64,000 bases of DNA from Lycium barbarum (taxonomy: Eukaryota; Streptophyta; Magnoliopsida; Solanales; Solanaceae). The position numbers were made by a program, and so were the translations under genes. The notes below the pieces were generated by a model. It was given only the letters and a program-made list of their open reading frames with translations, made no database searches and was not told where the DNA came from. The DNA lies in assembly GCF_019175385.1 (NCBI RefSeq), contig NC_083339.1:112825601-112889600 (forward strand). The letters are read 5' to 3'. Within the stretch, counting starts at the first letter, position 1. Every line of letters begins with the position of its first letter. This document shows, one piece after another, positions 12,069-24,002 of this stretch.

Positions 12069-12297
12069 TATTGAGCAATGCCATAGCAATGCAGTCAAGA
12101 GCAGTGTTACACACACAACTAACAGTGCAAGGGAACACACAACATCAATTCCGACTTCAGCCGATCCTGCTTCTACTTCAACTGTGCGAGAGTGATGTAA
12201 GCAGTGTGTGAAAATGTGAGTTGTGAGAGTTAGTTAGTGAGCTGGCAGAGTTAGTTAGGTTGTTAGAAGATATTTTAGTTGGTTAGAGTTAGTTAGA

Positions 12298-13143
12298 TGT
12301 CATGACCCAACCGGAGGGCCATGACGGGCACCCGGAGCTAACCCACCCGGACACCTCTCGTCGTACATTCGCATTCATATCTAGGTGAGCCACATGGCTT
12401 ATCAACAAACTCTATGCCTCAATAATACCTACTTCCAACGACTTAAACACTTTGATATCAACGTCAACAACTATGCCCATATACATATACACAAGCCGAC
12501 GAGGCTAACAAAATAATATACCAAAAATATGAGCCGACAAGGCAAAAGACATCTACTATCCATGACTGTCTACGAGCCTCTAAGAAGAGTAGAAAACATC
12601 ATCATAAGGACGGGACAGGGCCCCGCCATGCCCATATGTATATACATAAAAGAATAGTACCAACAACTGCAGCTTCAGATCAAATGGAGCTCCTCTAAGC
12701 AATCACTGGATGTGCAGCCTAAGGATCAAGTCTATCTCCCTGTCCACCTGCGGGCATGACGCAGCGTCCACAAACAAAAGGACATCAGTATGGATAATGT
12801 ACTGAGTGTATAAGGCATAATCAATAACATAATAGAAGCATGAACGATGACATAAGAAAGAAGAGTTATGGGATGATAGAGCCATTTATACCTCTAGCGA
12901 CATTCATCATATTTACTTACCCCTTTTCTAATGGGAACCTTTCATTTCATACATTTATACATATAGTAGTATCATACCCGACCATAAAGGTTCAGTGTCT
13001 CACATACCCAGCCATGGCAAGGCTCGGTGTTATACATACCTAGCCCTACCAAGGCTCAGTGTCATACGTACCCAACTACAGTGGTGCGCGCGCAATAGAT
13101 ATCATACCCGGCCATATAAGCTCGATGTCACTTAATAGTCATA

Positions 13144-13199
<56 letters not shown>

Positions 13200-14706
13200 A
13201 GTGCACAAGTATCGTCAACGTCATCATCATCATCATCATCATCACTATCACTATATCTTTCCTTAGAGGATCAGCTATCATGGGATAGAACCAACAGTAC
13301 TATGAGAACATCAAGAATTTATGAGCTTTGGTGATTCTAGGAATCGAAGTCATCATAGAAGACATTATGGAATTCACGTGAAAGTATACACAATGGAATC
13401 ATGCCTTAAGGAAAGAAGGGTTAGCCTTACATACCTCTTTGTCTTCTTAACTACCTAACGTTCACCGCCAAGGCTTGAGAAAAATACATTTGAAAGGATT
13501 CATATCATGGTTAAGTCTTAAAGACATTCTTGAATTCAAACTAGAATAACTCATGAGCTAACAAAAATTGGGCAGCATTTCCCCTATTTCATCGACTTCC
13601 ACCATATCGAAAAACAATTCCCAAACAACCATAATAACATCCACAGTATCACAATCAAGTAGTCATATTCCATTAAGTCTCAAAATTCATTCTCATATTC
13701 AACTTATATCAACAACTTCACACTAACCCTTTGCACAATTTTATACAACACTTCCTTGTCACCATTAATACCCTTCATAACAAGATTATATCCATAGCAT
13801 ACTAAGAATCATGACTCAAGTTAGTTTACTACTCAAAAACATCATGAAATCTACATTTAGGCCTCATCTTATACTTTCTCCTTTCACTCAAGTTATTCAA
13901 CAACTAAGCATTCTTAATAACATGAAATAAGCATGAAAACTAACCTTTTATCTTATAAGAATGAGATTTGGAGCAAGTTACCAACTTGTATGAAAACCCT
14001 AACTTCAATATCCAAGAAATTCTTGAAGTCTACTAACCCTAGCAAGTCTTCCAACACATGGATATCTTGATTCTTGCCTCTTGATCTTTGATTTCTCTTG
14101 GATTTGTGTTGATATGGTGTGTGGAATATTCTAGAGCTCTCAAGAGTTGTGGAGAATATGGGAAATGAAAAATAGGAACTTGGGTCATCTATTTATAACA
14201 AGAAAATAAAGATGTCCGATGTGATTATACGGACACTTATACGGTCCGTATAAGTGATCGTATAATACCACCAGTGATGACCCTTCACTGTAATTGTTAC
14301 ACGGACCCTTATATGGACCGTAAAAAGTTATACAGACCATATAAGTGGTTGTATAACTCACCTTTTCCAAAATTGTTTTCGTTGATTCGCTTGATCTCAA
14401 ATCCTTATGGAGTCTTCTTGGCACTTGTTTAACACTTCATTAACCATCTAAGAGGCCCTATAACAGCTCCTCAAGACATTACTAAATACGCATCAACTCA
14501 ACTAATGCGAAAACCTTTCCAAACATGACTTACATTTCACTTCCTTCAACGAACTTAATTTCACATATTCATATGACTTCAAAATCTTATGGTATGCACT
14601 TTAAGCTATCTAATACTTTCCTTAATCTTATAAGGACTTCTCATTCACCTTAAGCTCGCATTAGTCTACTCACAAGGCAACAATCTGAGATTTCCGAGAT
14701 GTAACA
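12298..14706 (-). mobile_element. Solo LTR, Ty3/gypsy-type, nested in copia 3' LTR
   Basis: 2409-bp TG...CA element from TGTCATGACCC at 12298 to GATGTAACA at 14706, flanked by a perfect duplication TTAGA (12293-12297 and 14707-14711). Its terminal sequence and an internal block (cctgcgggcatgacgcagcg near 12748) resemble, in opposite orientation, the solo LTR at 2783-5548. No coding domain or second LTR is present, so it is taken as a solo LTR left by unequal recombination. Confidence 0.8.
13145..13197. repeat. (AT)n microsatellite
   Basis: AT dinucleotide tract inside the solo LTR, at a position comparable with the (AT)n tracts in its relative at 2783-5548. It is followed by a short (ATC)n tract near 13220-13245. 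Confidence 0.9.
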
Positions 14707-14923
14707 TTAGAGGATGTTTTGATTAGTCAGTTAGTGAAGTTAGTCAAGTGTATATATAGGTTGTAAACCTTGTATTCATTCATTATGATCAATTCATTTT
14801 CATTTCAATTTCTGAAAACTGATTCTCTCTTCTCGATCGCTTAACTGTCTCTCTTGCTTTCTACATAGCAGATCACTCTGAATCTGCTATGATTACATGA
14901 TGAATTGAATGTTTAACAGGATC

Positions 14924-17900
14924 AATATCTATCTCAACCAAAACCCTGTTGATAGCGAGTTCATATATTAGTATATATTCAATGTTCTCGTTACCCTGTC
15001 TCTTTAAGAAAAGAAGAAGAAGAAAAAAAAAAGTTGACAGTGTTTTAAAGAAAATGAAAAGAAAAAGTGTACTACGATGTGCATAGAATAATTTCGAAAA
15101 CATTCGTCAGTATCAATCACTTGATCGGTAAAATGTTCTTGAAGGAAACCTCAAATATATATTTATGTAGCCTTTGGGAGCCTCGTATGGTTACCAAGTG
15201 AAACACTAATAATATAACTTAAAAAAAAACCCAAAGTCAACACCTATTTTATCCAAACATCTCCCTTTCGTTCAATGACCAATTGGCTACCCCCTAAGAT
15301 CAATAATAAAAATTATTTCAAAATGCACTTGAATTGGCTCTATCTCTTGCAAATTGCTAAATTTTAATATGTTTGACAACACATTTGATCAATGAGCTTA
15401 TGAGTCCATTGGGTCAACAATTTTATATCTAAGATAAAATGCTGCATACACCCTTTCACCTTAAAAAAGAAAAAAAATAGTAAAATTATAGGCTCCTAGC
15501 TTATATAGATCTAAGAGGTCCTCGTAAGGCTGTCTGTCCAATTATGTCTTTGAGTTTTATTTTAATTAATCCACCAGCTAGCTTCCTTAATATTCACAGT
15601 GTCTTTTTGCTTCACAAAAGAACAGGAAAAGCGAAAAAAATATTAAAGAAAAAAGAACTTGGAATTGAATTTTCATGTGAAAGGGGTATTTCGAAGCAAT
15701 ATGACAACTTGCTTTGTGACCTTTCTCTTGTATCAAATTAAAATCTATGTTGCTCGGACTCTTCAACTATGCCACCAGGTGCGCGTCGGATTCTCCAAAA
15801 GTAGTGCGTTTTTGGAGGATCCGACACGAGTTCGGCAACATTTTAGGAGAGTCCGAGCAACATAGATTAAAATCACTTGTTCTGTTCCTATTCAAATACG
15901 GAGAATAAGCAGCAAAATTTAATTCACTACGAATTTTAACACTTTTTGATCATTGCTCGAACATACAAATTAAGAGTGTACGCACACTTCTGCCACTAAG
16001 TTGAAGTGTGTTCTTGAGCAACTTATTGTATTTTTTTCACATAGCCATTTTAGTCCAGGCCAGAGTAGTTTGTATCGGGAAGTGAAGAAAATCGAGTTAT
16101 ATATATGTGACGCTAGCACTCTTTTTACATTAATTCGAGACAAGTCTTCCACATCTTATTCTCTTCTGAGTACTTAATTAGGTGTATGTGTGACAATTTT
16201 TCAAAAAATGAGTTTGCAAACAAAATGTTCGAGTTTTTTTCTAAAATATTCAAACAAATGCCACTTAAATTTACTTTGCAATTTCTTACGCCTAAAATGT
16301 ATATATCTGTATTGGAATTTCCTATATCTCAACTTCTTCATTGATGTTTCCTTTGGGTAAGAAAGTAGTTCTACTATATATCCTTAAATTTTGCCGGGTT
16401 ATCCCTTTTTGAGAGTAATATTTAATAAATGATCCTCTGTTTATTTTTATTTAGAATTATGGACATTTTCGACCACAATCTAAAAATTTTGTTTGAGCAA
16501 ACTGGAAATCTTATTTGAAAGCGTTAAACCATTGTCTAAATTTTTTAAACAATAAACACTAAGTCTAATGCTATGCTAGTCCTAAGAACTACATTTGCCC
16601 CATTTTTAAAAATAGAGAAAAGGTATAATTGGTGGCCTAGAAAAAGGATATTTGCATAAATCAGCCTTATACATAATCTCTTGATATTTAAACATTTAAA
16701 CCTCTGTTGAACACAAGGTTTCCACAATTATAAATATCTCACTGTATTTTTTGGGTCCGTTTTTCCCTTTTCTGGCAGAATAGAGGCTCACCAAGATTAG
16801 GCTATATAATTGCAAATACTTATGCTTGTGGGGCAAATGCTTGTAACATCTTTTGCAAAAATAACCCAATAAAAGGTTTGGTTATTCACGCTAGAAATAA
16901 ATGCCGAACTTCTCTGAGGAAAAAAAAAATGTTACAAGATTCTCTAGTGTTCTCTAATTAATTAATTATCTTTATTTCCGAATCCAGTTTACTATATGAA
17001 TATAATGAGATACTGATTCTATAGTACTTTTATGACTCTTATTCAACGTCTCCTAATATTATTAGAATTCATAATGTCAAGTTCAATGCTTTAAGTAATT
17101 AAGCTTTTCGATATTTCATAAAAGCATGATTAGACGACCTTAACAAAGGGTCGAAAAAACCTTGAAGAGCCAAGGGTCATAAATATGATTAGGAGAATAA
17201 TTATTTAATTTATGAGTAGATATGATAACAATAATCATAATTCATTCCTGCTCTTGAAGGTTGCTGAGACCATAATTACAATTTTGTTCTCCAAATTAAC
17301 CACCTAATGTAGGAGCAGCGATCTAGCCAGCTTGTCTCCTTATCTCTTCACTTTCATAATTGTCAGAAACGATTTCATGACTCACGACTAATAGTAAATT
17401 ACTTGACTTGAAAATGCCAAAACTCGTAAGGCCGCTTAATTAATTTTCTTGGGCGGCTCTATACCTATCATCAAACCCTTTAAAATTTCGTCTTTGTTTT
17501 TCTCCCTATATTTGCAATTTCCTAATGTTGATTTAGCATCTATTTTTGGCTACATTCTTATGTTTCGTAATTCTCGCATATATAAATACAACAGTCTATT
17601 GACTTAATTCGTTGTCACAACTGTGGATGAGTTGTTATTAATATATTTATTCATGGGCGGAGCCATCTTTATAGTTATGCATGTGTTGAGCATAACTCTA
17701 GCTCAAGTTCGTTATCTGTTAAGAGATTCATTTAATATGTATAAACAATCTATCCAATCAAAGAGAACTAAATTCAGAACCTATAAATTAAAATTCTGGA
17801 TCTATCTCCATATTTTTTGGCCTAAAAAGAGAGGATTTAGAGAATAATTGAATATTTTGTAGGCGGAAATATTCATGATCTCGAAAGAAGCCGTATCTTA

Positions 17901-18474
17901 GCTTAGAAAATAATTAAGGCCCCTATTTAATGTTATCCTTCAAGGTAAGCATGATTAATTTGTATTTTATGAACATGATTTGTTGCATATTAACTAAAGC
18001 TACAATTGACTTTTTTCTTCTTTGTGCAGTCCCCTTTAAATATTACTCCTACTGTCTATTTTCAACTACGACTACTCAGAGAAGTCATGAGTATAGATTA
18101 TACTCAAAACAAAAGCGTGTTTCTGCATGTAAGTTAGGACAGCCCAACAATGCATGAAAGTTGGTGACAGGTATTTATAATCTTTTGTTTTTTCATGCTA
18201 GCTATAATTATTTTTAATGCTAGCTATAATTATTTTAATGCTTTTAAAGAAAATGAAAATAAATGTTTAATCCTAAAGTCCAATAAGCTCCGGAAAGTCC
18301 ACCGTTGAAAATATAAATTATCTGAATTACAGAATGTAGAATCAGAGGATAATGTAATGTTAGTCATTTAATTTGGACCACTTAAATGGTTTTGTACCCT
18401 CTCCTATATGTGATGTATGCCTGTATATATACCATTGTGCATTTGCATATTTATTTATATAAAATGCCGAGTCA
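14924..18474. other. Intergenic, AT-rich, one MITE
   Basis: Apart from the hAT-type MITE at 15745-15865, I see no gene. A segment near 17650-17830 (gggcggagcc ... aaattctggatc) looks like a worn copy of a dispersed solanaceous repeat similar to those near 28617 and 30236, but no clean ends were found. Confidence 0.5.
15745..15865. mobile_element. hAT-type MITE, 121 bp
   Basis: Terminal inverted repeats of 18 bp match perfectly (ctatgttgctcggactct and its complement). An 8-bp target duplication ATTAAAAT flanks it (15737-15744 and 15866-15873). The whole element is nearly palindromic, with inner arms around ggatccgacac. An 8-bp duplication is the hAT signature. I recognise this repeat as common in Solanaceae. 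Confidence 0.9.
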
Positions 18475-18567
18475 TTCATAATGGAGTCCGGAACCAAAAT
18501 AGCTCAAAAAAAAAATATATATTTTGAACCAAAATGCCCCAACAAAAAAAAAAGTTACTAAAGTACC

Positions 18568-18738
18568 TATAGCGCAGTATTTTACTGCGCTATAGTACTA
18601 ACGGAGACGGTCCCGTTAAGTCTTATAACGCAGTAAAATACTGCGCTATACGGAATACGCCTCAACGTATAACGCATGATTTTACTGCGTTATAGGACTT
18701 TGCCTCTCTCCTATAACGCAGTAAAATCATGCGTTATA
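18568..18738. repeat. Cluster of four 27-bp palindromes (left TIR)
   Basis: Palindromes at 18568-18594, 18624-18650, 18668-18694 and 18712-18738 follow TATARCGCA-TGRW-TTTACTGCGYTATA-like structure: 12-bp arms around a 3-bp centre. The first has perfect arms TATAGCGCAGTA/TACTGCGCTATA. The third and fourth carry the variant CGCATGA/TCATGCG. They recur in the right end and in the second element. Confidence 0.88.
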
Positions 18739-19169
18739 TTCTCCACTATAACCCGATCGGGTTCCACCACTGCCCCCTCTAGTGGCAGTTTTTTTTCAAA
18801 AACGCCATTGGAGGGCAGATTTCCGTGGTCCCCACCAAATAAAAACGTCGTTTTCTAGTAAATTTCATTCGGAAAGTTTAGATTCTCGGTATATTCAAGT
18901 CAAGGAGCAAGATTCTAAGTTTGAATTTTGAGAAAAAGCGGCGTACAACTCGATTAAAATATCTACAAAAAATCTTCGATTAAGGTTTTCTACTATGAAC
19001 TTTTGTTATTATTTTGTTATATACATTATATTGCATGCATGTTGAACATTTACTCATCATTAATAAAAAAAAAATCAATTTTTGTTTTTGTGTTTGATCG
19101 GCTGGGGGCAGTGGCTTAGGCCACTGTTCCGTTTTTTTTTTTTTATTATTAATGATGATTAAATTCATT

Positions 19170-19335
19170 ATTTGTTAAATGTTTATGAATTGTTAATTGT
19201 TAAATGTTTATGCATTGTTAATTCGTTATATGTTTATGAGTTGTTAATTTGGTTAATTATTTATGAATTGTTAATTTGTTATATGTTTATGAGTTGAATT
19301 TGGTTAATTATTTATGAATTGTTAATGAATTATTA
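19170..19335. repeat. AT-rich minisatellite upstream of the PMD gene
   Basis: Repeated modules of the type gttatatgtttatgaattgttaattt, in about five degenerate copies. A nearby hairpin (cagtggcttaggccactg, near 19111-19128) lies between poly-A and poly-T arms at 19060-19150. It occupies the stretch between the left TIR and the PMD start codon. Confidence 0.7.
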
Positions 19336-19798
19336 TTTATACTAATAAAATTATCGTTACATAACAATAAAATTAAAGTACCAATCAAAGCAAACATTTT
19401 ATTTATACTAACAACATAATATAATACAATAGGTAACAACCATCCAAACAAGTTGTAAATGATTATAAAATGTTAATCTATACAATTCTATAAGCATGAA
19501 TATATATGTTAAATTAAAAAAAATTATCTTAAAAGTAATAGTTAAAGTTCTTCTTTTCATAAATACATAAGCTAATGAAAAAAATATAAAGTTTATAGGA
19601 AAATATGTGGTCGACGAATATGAACTCTTAGTTTAATTTTATCGTAGTTGTGTTGGCTATTTGGTCAACTAAAAATATATCACATATTCAAAATATAGTT
19701 CCAAACAAATATTACTGCTAAATTTCGATTAGTTAATATAATTTATCTTTCATTTCAAGAATAATGACTAATTTAGTTTGTACAGACCGGACTCTTTC

Positions 19799-22069
19799 AT
19801 GGATTCGAATGTTCCCCCTGGGGCCGATGATCACCCGGGGCCCGCTGATAGATCAGTATTGTCTTTGCAAGACAATCATAGGTCAGAGTTATTATGGGCC
19901 GGTAGTATAGGGATATCTACTAGGCTCCGTCCCCGTAGGCTGCAGAGAGCGTGGACTCTTTTACGCGAGCACCCCCCACATCCTCGCGTGTTGGAGATAT
20001 TGTTTCGGGGCGGCATCTACCGTTGCGTGTCTGTTGGTCGGGTACAGCATGATTGGGCGCTTATCACGGCCATGGTTGAGCGGTGGAGGCCAGAGACACA
20101 TACCTTCCATCTTCGCACTGGTGAGGCCACGATTACACTTGAGGATGTAGAGGTCCTCTTTGGATTGCGGGTTGATGGAGAGCCACTGTACACTCGGTAC
20201 GAGCTTCCTCCTGGTCGGACGTGGGTGACAGAGTTGACTAGGCTCACCCACTTCGTGCCTGATGCCGCGGCCCAGATATCCGGACAGAGTCGGGTTCAGC
20301 TTAGTGCACTCTGCACTTATTTGGAGGGTCTGGATCCGGTTGGCGACGGCACCCCGCAGGACGATGTTGATCGTCATGCCCGTTTGTACCTGCTTATTAT
20401 ATTCGGGGGCATCTTGTTCCCGAATTCATCGGGTGCCTTTGTCAGTTTACGTTACTTGGTTTTTTTGGAGCATCTGAACCGCTTAGGAGACTACAGCTGG
20501 GGCGGTGCTGTTTTGGCGTATCTTTACAGATGCCTGTGCCGAGCGTCTATTGGTGCTGTCAGAGATGTGTGTGGATTTTTTGCTCTTCTCCAGGTAATAT
20601 TTAAGTTGCGTTCCTGTAATGTCAACAAACCTCTTGAAAGGAAGGGCGACTAAAAAATCGTATTTTCTAATATCGCTTACAGTTATGGGCGTGGGAGAGG
20701 ATGCTGCCTTTTCAGCCCGTACCTAGACATCACCTCGAGATTGACATGCCTTATGCGAGGAGGTGGACAGCGGGTTTTGACCGGGATGTCGATACGCACC
20801 ACAGTATTCTTCCATTCCGGGACCAGCTTGATCACATGACGGATGATGCGGTAAAACTATTTAAATTTACATTAATAATTTAATTAAACGTCTTTTCTAC
20901 ATGGTGATCACTGATTTGTATTTATATGTTATGCAGCTATTTATATGGACGCCGTACGCTGCTATATTAGATGGTTTGCCCCCCTTCTGTAGGGCAGGTC
21001 AGGGGGTTTGGAGGTCGCGGTGTCCATTGATACACCTGGACATCGTAGAGGATCACATGCCCGAGCGTGTCTTACGACAGTTTGGGCATACACAGAGTAT
21101 ACCCCCTGATGTCCGTCATGAGCTCCGACACTACCAGCGGGACGATCGGGCTGCCATTGATGATAATTTTTTGGCTTTCATGGATGTTCAGCTCCACCGT
21201 TGGGAGAACAGGTTGGGAACCTTAGCGGTGGTCGGCCAATTGACTCCCATTGAGCATTACATGCGCTGGTACCATCAGATCACACGCCGATTGATCGGCA
21301 ACCCAGCTTTGCGTCCCCCTAGGGATGTAGGATATTCAGCACTCGCGGGGCATTACGAGGCATTGGTAAGTTTATCGTATTTAGATTTATCTAATTTCAT
21401 TAATTGTTACGTTTTAAAAATAAACTTTTTTTATTTCTGTTAAACACAAATGCAGCTGGTGGCCGTACAACGTTTACGCATCTTGGGGTTAGAGCATATG
21501 CCTTACCCTGGGCTTGCGGGGCTTGCCGCGGAGATGGTTAAGATTTCCGAGGATGGTATCCGCCAGGTAGGCGAGATTAGGCGCATGGCGGAGCCTGTTC
21601 CGGAGGCTGAGTATCAGGCAGCACCGGAGGCTCCCAGAGGCGGAGGCCGTGCTGGCAGAGGACGTCGTGCTGCCGGAGGACGCCGTGCGCGTAGAGGACG
21701 CGGCGCTGCTGCCGGAAGACCTGGTGGTGGAGGACTGGTAGATGAGGCGGATGAGGCCGATCCCATTCCAGAGGGCGTTCACGGTCTAGTCCATCCGCAG
21801 CCCTTCCAGGCCGGTGGCAGCTCACCTGGAGACTCACCTACGTTTACGCCGGTGCTCTTACTTGCTGAGATACCCGGGTCTTCATCACAGCCGAGCCATA
21901 ATGCATACATGGAGGAGCGTAATAACGTTGATTGGGCGGCGTTACGCGCTTCATTAGCCGATGAGCGGCCTGTGAGGAATTCAGAGGGAGCCCGAATTCT
22001 TGACTTTGATGAGTTTTTGATCCCGGTTAGTATTTAAAATACATATTTGTTCATTTAAATTATTTATTT

Positions 22070-22145
<76 letters not shown>

Positions 22146-23218
22146 GTTATTCATTATTTAGTAATATTTTATATTTTAGGATTCGGCGCCAGCGGGTCCA
22201 TCAGAGCCACCCACTCAGCCTGCCGAGGCAGAGGTGTCTTCTCATGAGACTACTGAGGCGCATGTAAGTTTTTTACTTAAAACTAATTTTATTCAATATA
22301 AGGTCAATATTTAATATACATATTTGATCATTTAAAGTACTTATTATTTCATTTTTTTCATATTTTAGGATTCGGCGCCAGCGGGTCCATCAGAGCCACC
22401 CACTCAGGCATTTTCTCATGGGTATGCCGAGCCAACAGTGTCTTCCCATATGACTACCGAGCCACAGGTAAGCTTTTTATTAAAATTTATGTTATTCAAT
22501 ATAAGGTCAATATTTAATATACATATTTGATCATTTAAAGTACTTATTATTTCATTTTTTTCATATTTTAGGATTCGGCGCCAGTGGGTCCACAGGAGCT
22601 GCCCATTCCGGAGCATTCTCATCAGCCTGCCGAGGCAGAGGTGTCTTCTCATGAGACTACCGAGGCGCATGTAAGTTTTTTACTTAAACTAATTTTATTC
22701 AATATAAGGTAAATGTTTATTTAATTTTTATAACCTTTACTTGAACTTCGAACAACATCTCGTCCAGGAGACTACCTCATATTCACCATCACACCCATCT
22801 CAGGAGGCTACAGACCCATCTCAGGAGCCTTCTCAAGCTCCCGTTGACACACAGGTTTGATTAAATAAATAACGTTAATGTATTCAACATAAATAATAAA
22901 TGATACTAATATTTATATATTTTTCAGGTTCATCCTTCGGTGCTTGCGGTGGCGACTCCCGACGAGGAAGAGGTCCAGTTTCCAGACCCAGCTCAGCCTG
23001 AGGTTCTGAGCGTGCCAGCGGGACAAGATCCCAAGAAGAAGCACGTTCTAGTTAAGGGCGCAAGGGCTAGGGGAAGAGGAGATGATCATGACTTGGAGCG
23101 CCCGGTTATTAAGAGGAAAAAGGGCGACGGAGACGATGGCGAGGGCGGTGGGGATGGTATGAGCCTTAGGCCTAGGGATAGTCTCCGCCATACTACATGT
23201 GGGACCCATCCTCGATAG
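19799..23218 (+). CDS. Plant mobile domain (PMD / MAIN-like) protein, nine exons
   Basis: Predicted exons 19799-20593, 20683-20850, 20937-21365, 21456-22025, 22180-22263, 22369-22467, 22572-22670, 22768-22854 and 22928-23218 all join in phase 0 at GT...AG sites, giving about 873 residues without a stop. The N-terminal 460 or so residues are a PMD/aminotransferase-like domain: GPADRSVLSLQ...HRSELLW, then VEVLFGLRVDGEPL, LWAWERM, FIWTPYAAI and PERVLRQFG. An Arg/Gly/Ala-rich segment follows in exon 4, then Pro/Ser/Thr-rich repeats (exons 5-8) and a basic C-terminus with KKKH and RGRGDD. The first ATG (19799) was chosen because the domain begins soon after. PMD genes occur both as host genes (MAIL1/MAIN, genome stability) and as cargo of Mutator-like elements; the terminal repeats here indicate the latter. 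Exon borders are inference. Confidence 0.85.
22071..22143. repeat. (AT)n microsatellite in PMD intron 4
   Basis: Long uninterrupted AT tract within the predicted intron between exons 4 and 5. Confidence 0.9.
22180..22670 (+). repeat. Tandemly duplicated exon-intron units of the PMD gene
   Basis: Three units of about 190-200 bp, each an intron end tttcatattttag followed by an exon starting gattcggcgcca, lie at 22180, 22369 and 22572. Exon lengths are 84, 99 and 99 bp, all multiples of three. The encoded repeat begins DSAP-x-GP and ends in SSHETTE-AH or a variant (SSHMTTE-PQ). Confidence 0.88.
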
Positions 23219-23650
23219 TGTATATACATTAGTGTTGTACAATTTATCGTAAATATTATACATTTTTTGCATATTTATAAATATTATCATTAGTCTTTAT
23301 TATTGATAATAAAAAAAAAATGTGACACATTCGAAATAAAGTTAAGCATTAATTTAAAAATAAGACGAAACCCTAAAAGATAAATAACTTAAAGCTAATG
23401 ACTACAAGTCTTCAAACAAAAAAGGACTTCGAGCACTTTTCAACTATTAAAACGACAATTCAAAGTATCACGTATTCTTGATGTGTTGAGTCTATTTTAT
23501 TAATTGTACAAATATAACTAGAGTTCTATATAAAATATTGAAGTTTCGGGGTCTTAAAGCATGATTAATATACGACTAAACTACGTAAAAAAGTTTTTAT
23601 TACGTAATAAGGGAAGAATGGAAAGTAGAATTTGTGGTTTTGTGGTGTCC

Positions 23651-23777
23651 TATAACGCAGTAAAATCATGCGTTATACGTTGAGGCGTATTCCGTATAGC
23701 GCAGTATTTTACTGCGTTATAGGACTTAACGGGGCCGTCTCCGTTAGTACTATAGCATAGTAAAATACTGCGCTATA
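23651..23777. repeat. Cluster of three 27-bp palindromes (right TIR)
   Basis: Palindromes at 23651-23677, 23695-23721 and 23751-23777 mirror those of the left end. The last has one arm mutated (GCATAGTA for GCGCAGTA). Confidence 0.88.
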
Positions 23778-23855
23778 GGTACTTTAGTAACTTTTTTTTT
23801 GTTGGGGCATTTTGGTTCAAAATGTTTTTTTTTGAGCCATTTTGGTTCCGGACCC

Positions 23856-23987
23856 TTCATAATGTAGAGTATATACTTAAATGACAAGACGTTTCAGATC
23901 TCCAAAAATAAAAAAAATGATGAGTCATTTATAATGTAGAGTATATACTTAAATGACAAGACGTTTCAGATCTCTAAAAATAAAAGA
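23856..23987. repeat. Tandem duplication, about 70 bp x 2
   Basis: The segment ttcataatgtagagtatata...cagatctccaaaaataaaa is repeated from about 23928 with few changes. The PMD element inserted at the start of the first copy: its TTCATAATG duplication is part of the repeat. Confidence 0.85.
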
Positions 23988-24002
23988 ATTATATATATAT
24001 AT

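Larger units (their letters stand above)
7307..14918 (+). mobile_element. Ty1/copia LTR retrotransposon, degenerate
   Basis: Two LTRs bound a copia-order internal region: gag, zinc knuckle, protease, integrase, reverse transcriptase, RNase H. A perfect 5-bp target duplication GGATC lies at 7302-7306 and 14919-14923. The primer site follows the 5' LTR directly and a purine tract precedes the 3' LTR. Integrase before reverse transcriptase defines copia order. The coding region has frameshifts and at least seven stops, so it is non-autonomous now. Its 3' LTR is split by a 2.4-kb solo LTR. Without that insertion the element is about 5.2 kb. Confidence 0.93.
12069..14918 (+). repeat. 3' LTR of the copia element, split by an insertion
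   Basis: The left part (12069-12297) and right part (14712-14918) match the 5' LTR. They are separated by a solo LTR (12298-14706) and its duplicated TTAGA. The end TTTAACA is followed by the GGATC duplication at 14919-14923. Confidence 0.92.
18484..23855 (+). mobile_element. Mutator-like element carrying a PMD gene
   Basis: The element begins GAGTCCGGAACCAAAAT at 18484 and ends with the complement ATTTTGGTTCCGGACCC at 23855. It is flanked by a perfect 9-bp duplication TTCATAATG (18475-18483 and 23856-23864), the Mutator signature. Terminal inverted repeats of about 210 bp each contain several 27-bp palindromes. No transposase is present; instead it carries a plant-mobile-domain gene. Its right end (about 23385-23855) matches the long terminal repeat of the transposase-bearing element at 36785-62107, which belongs to the same family. 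Confidence 0.92.

Noticed and set aside
13059..13334. Open frame with Ile-Tyr and Ser runs
   Set aside because: Artefact of (AT)n and (ATC)n tracts in the solo LTR 12298-14706.
19961..20377. Minus-strand open frames opposite PMD exon 1
   Set aside because: Shadows of the GC-richer PMD coding strand; no homology recognised.
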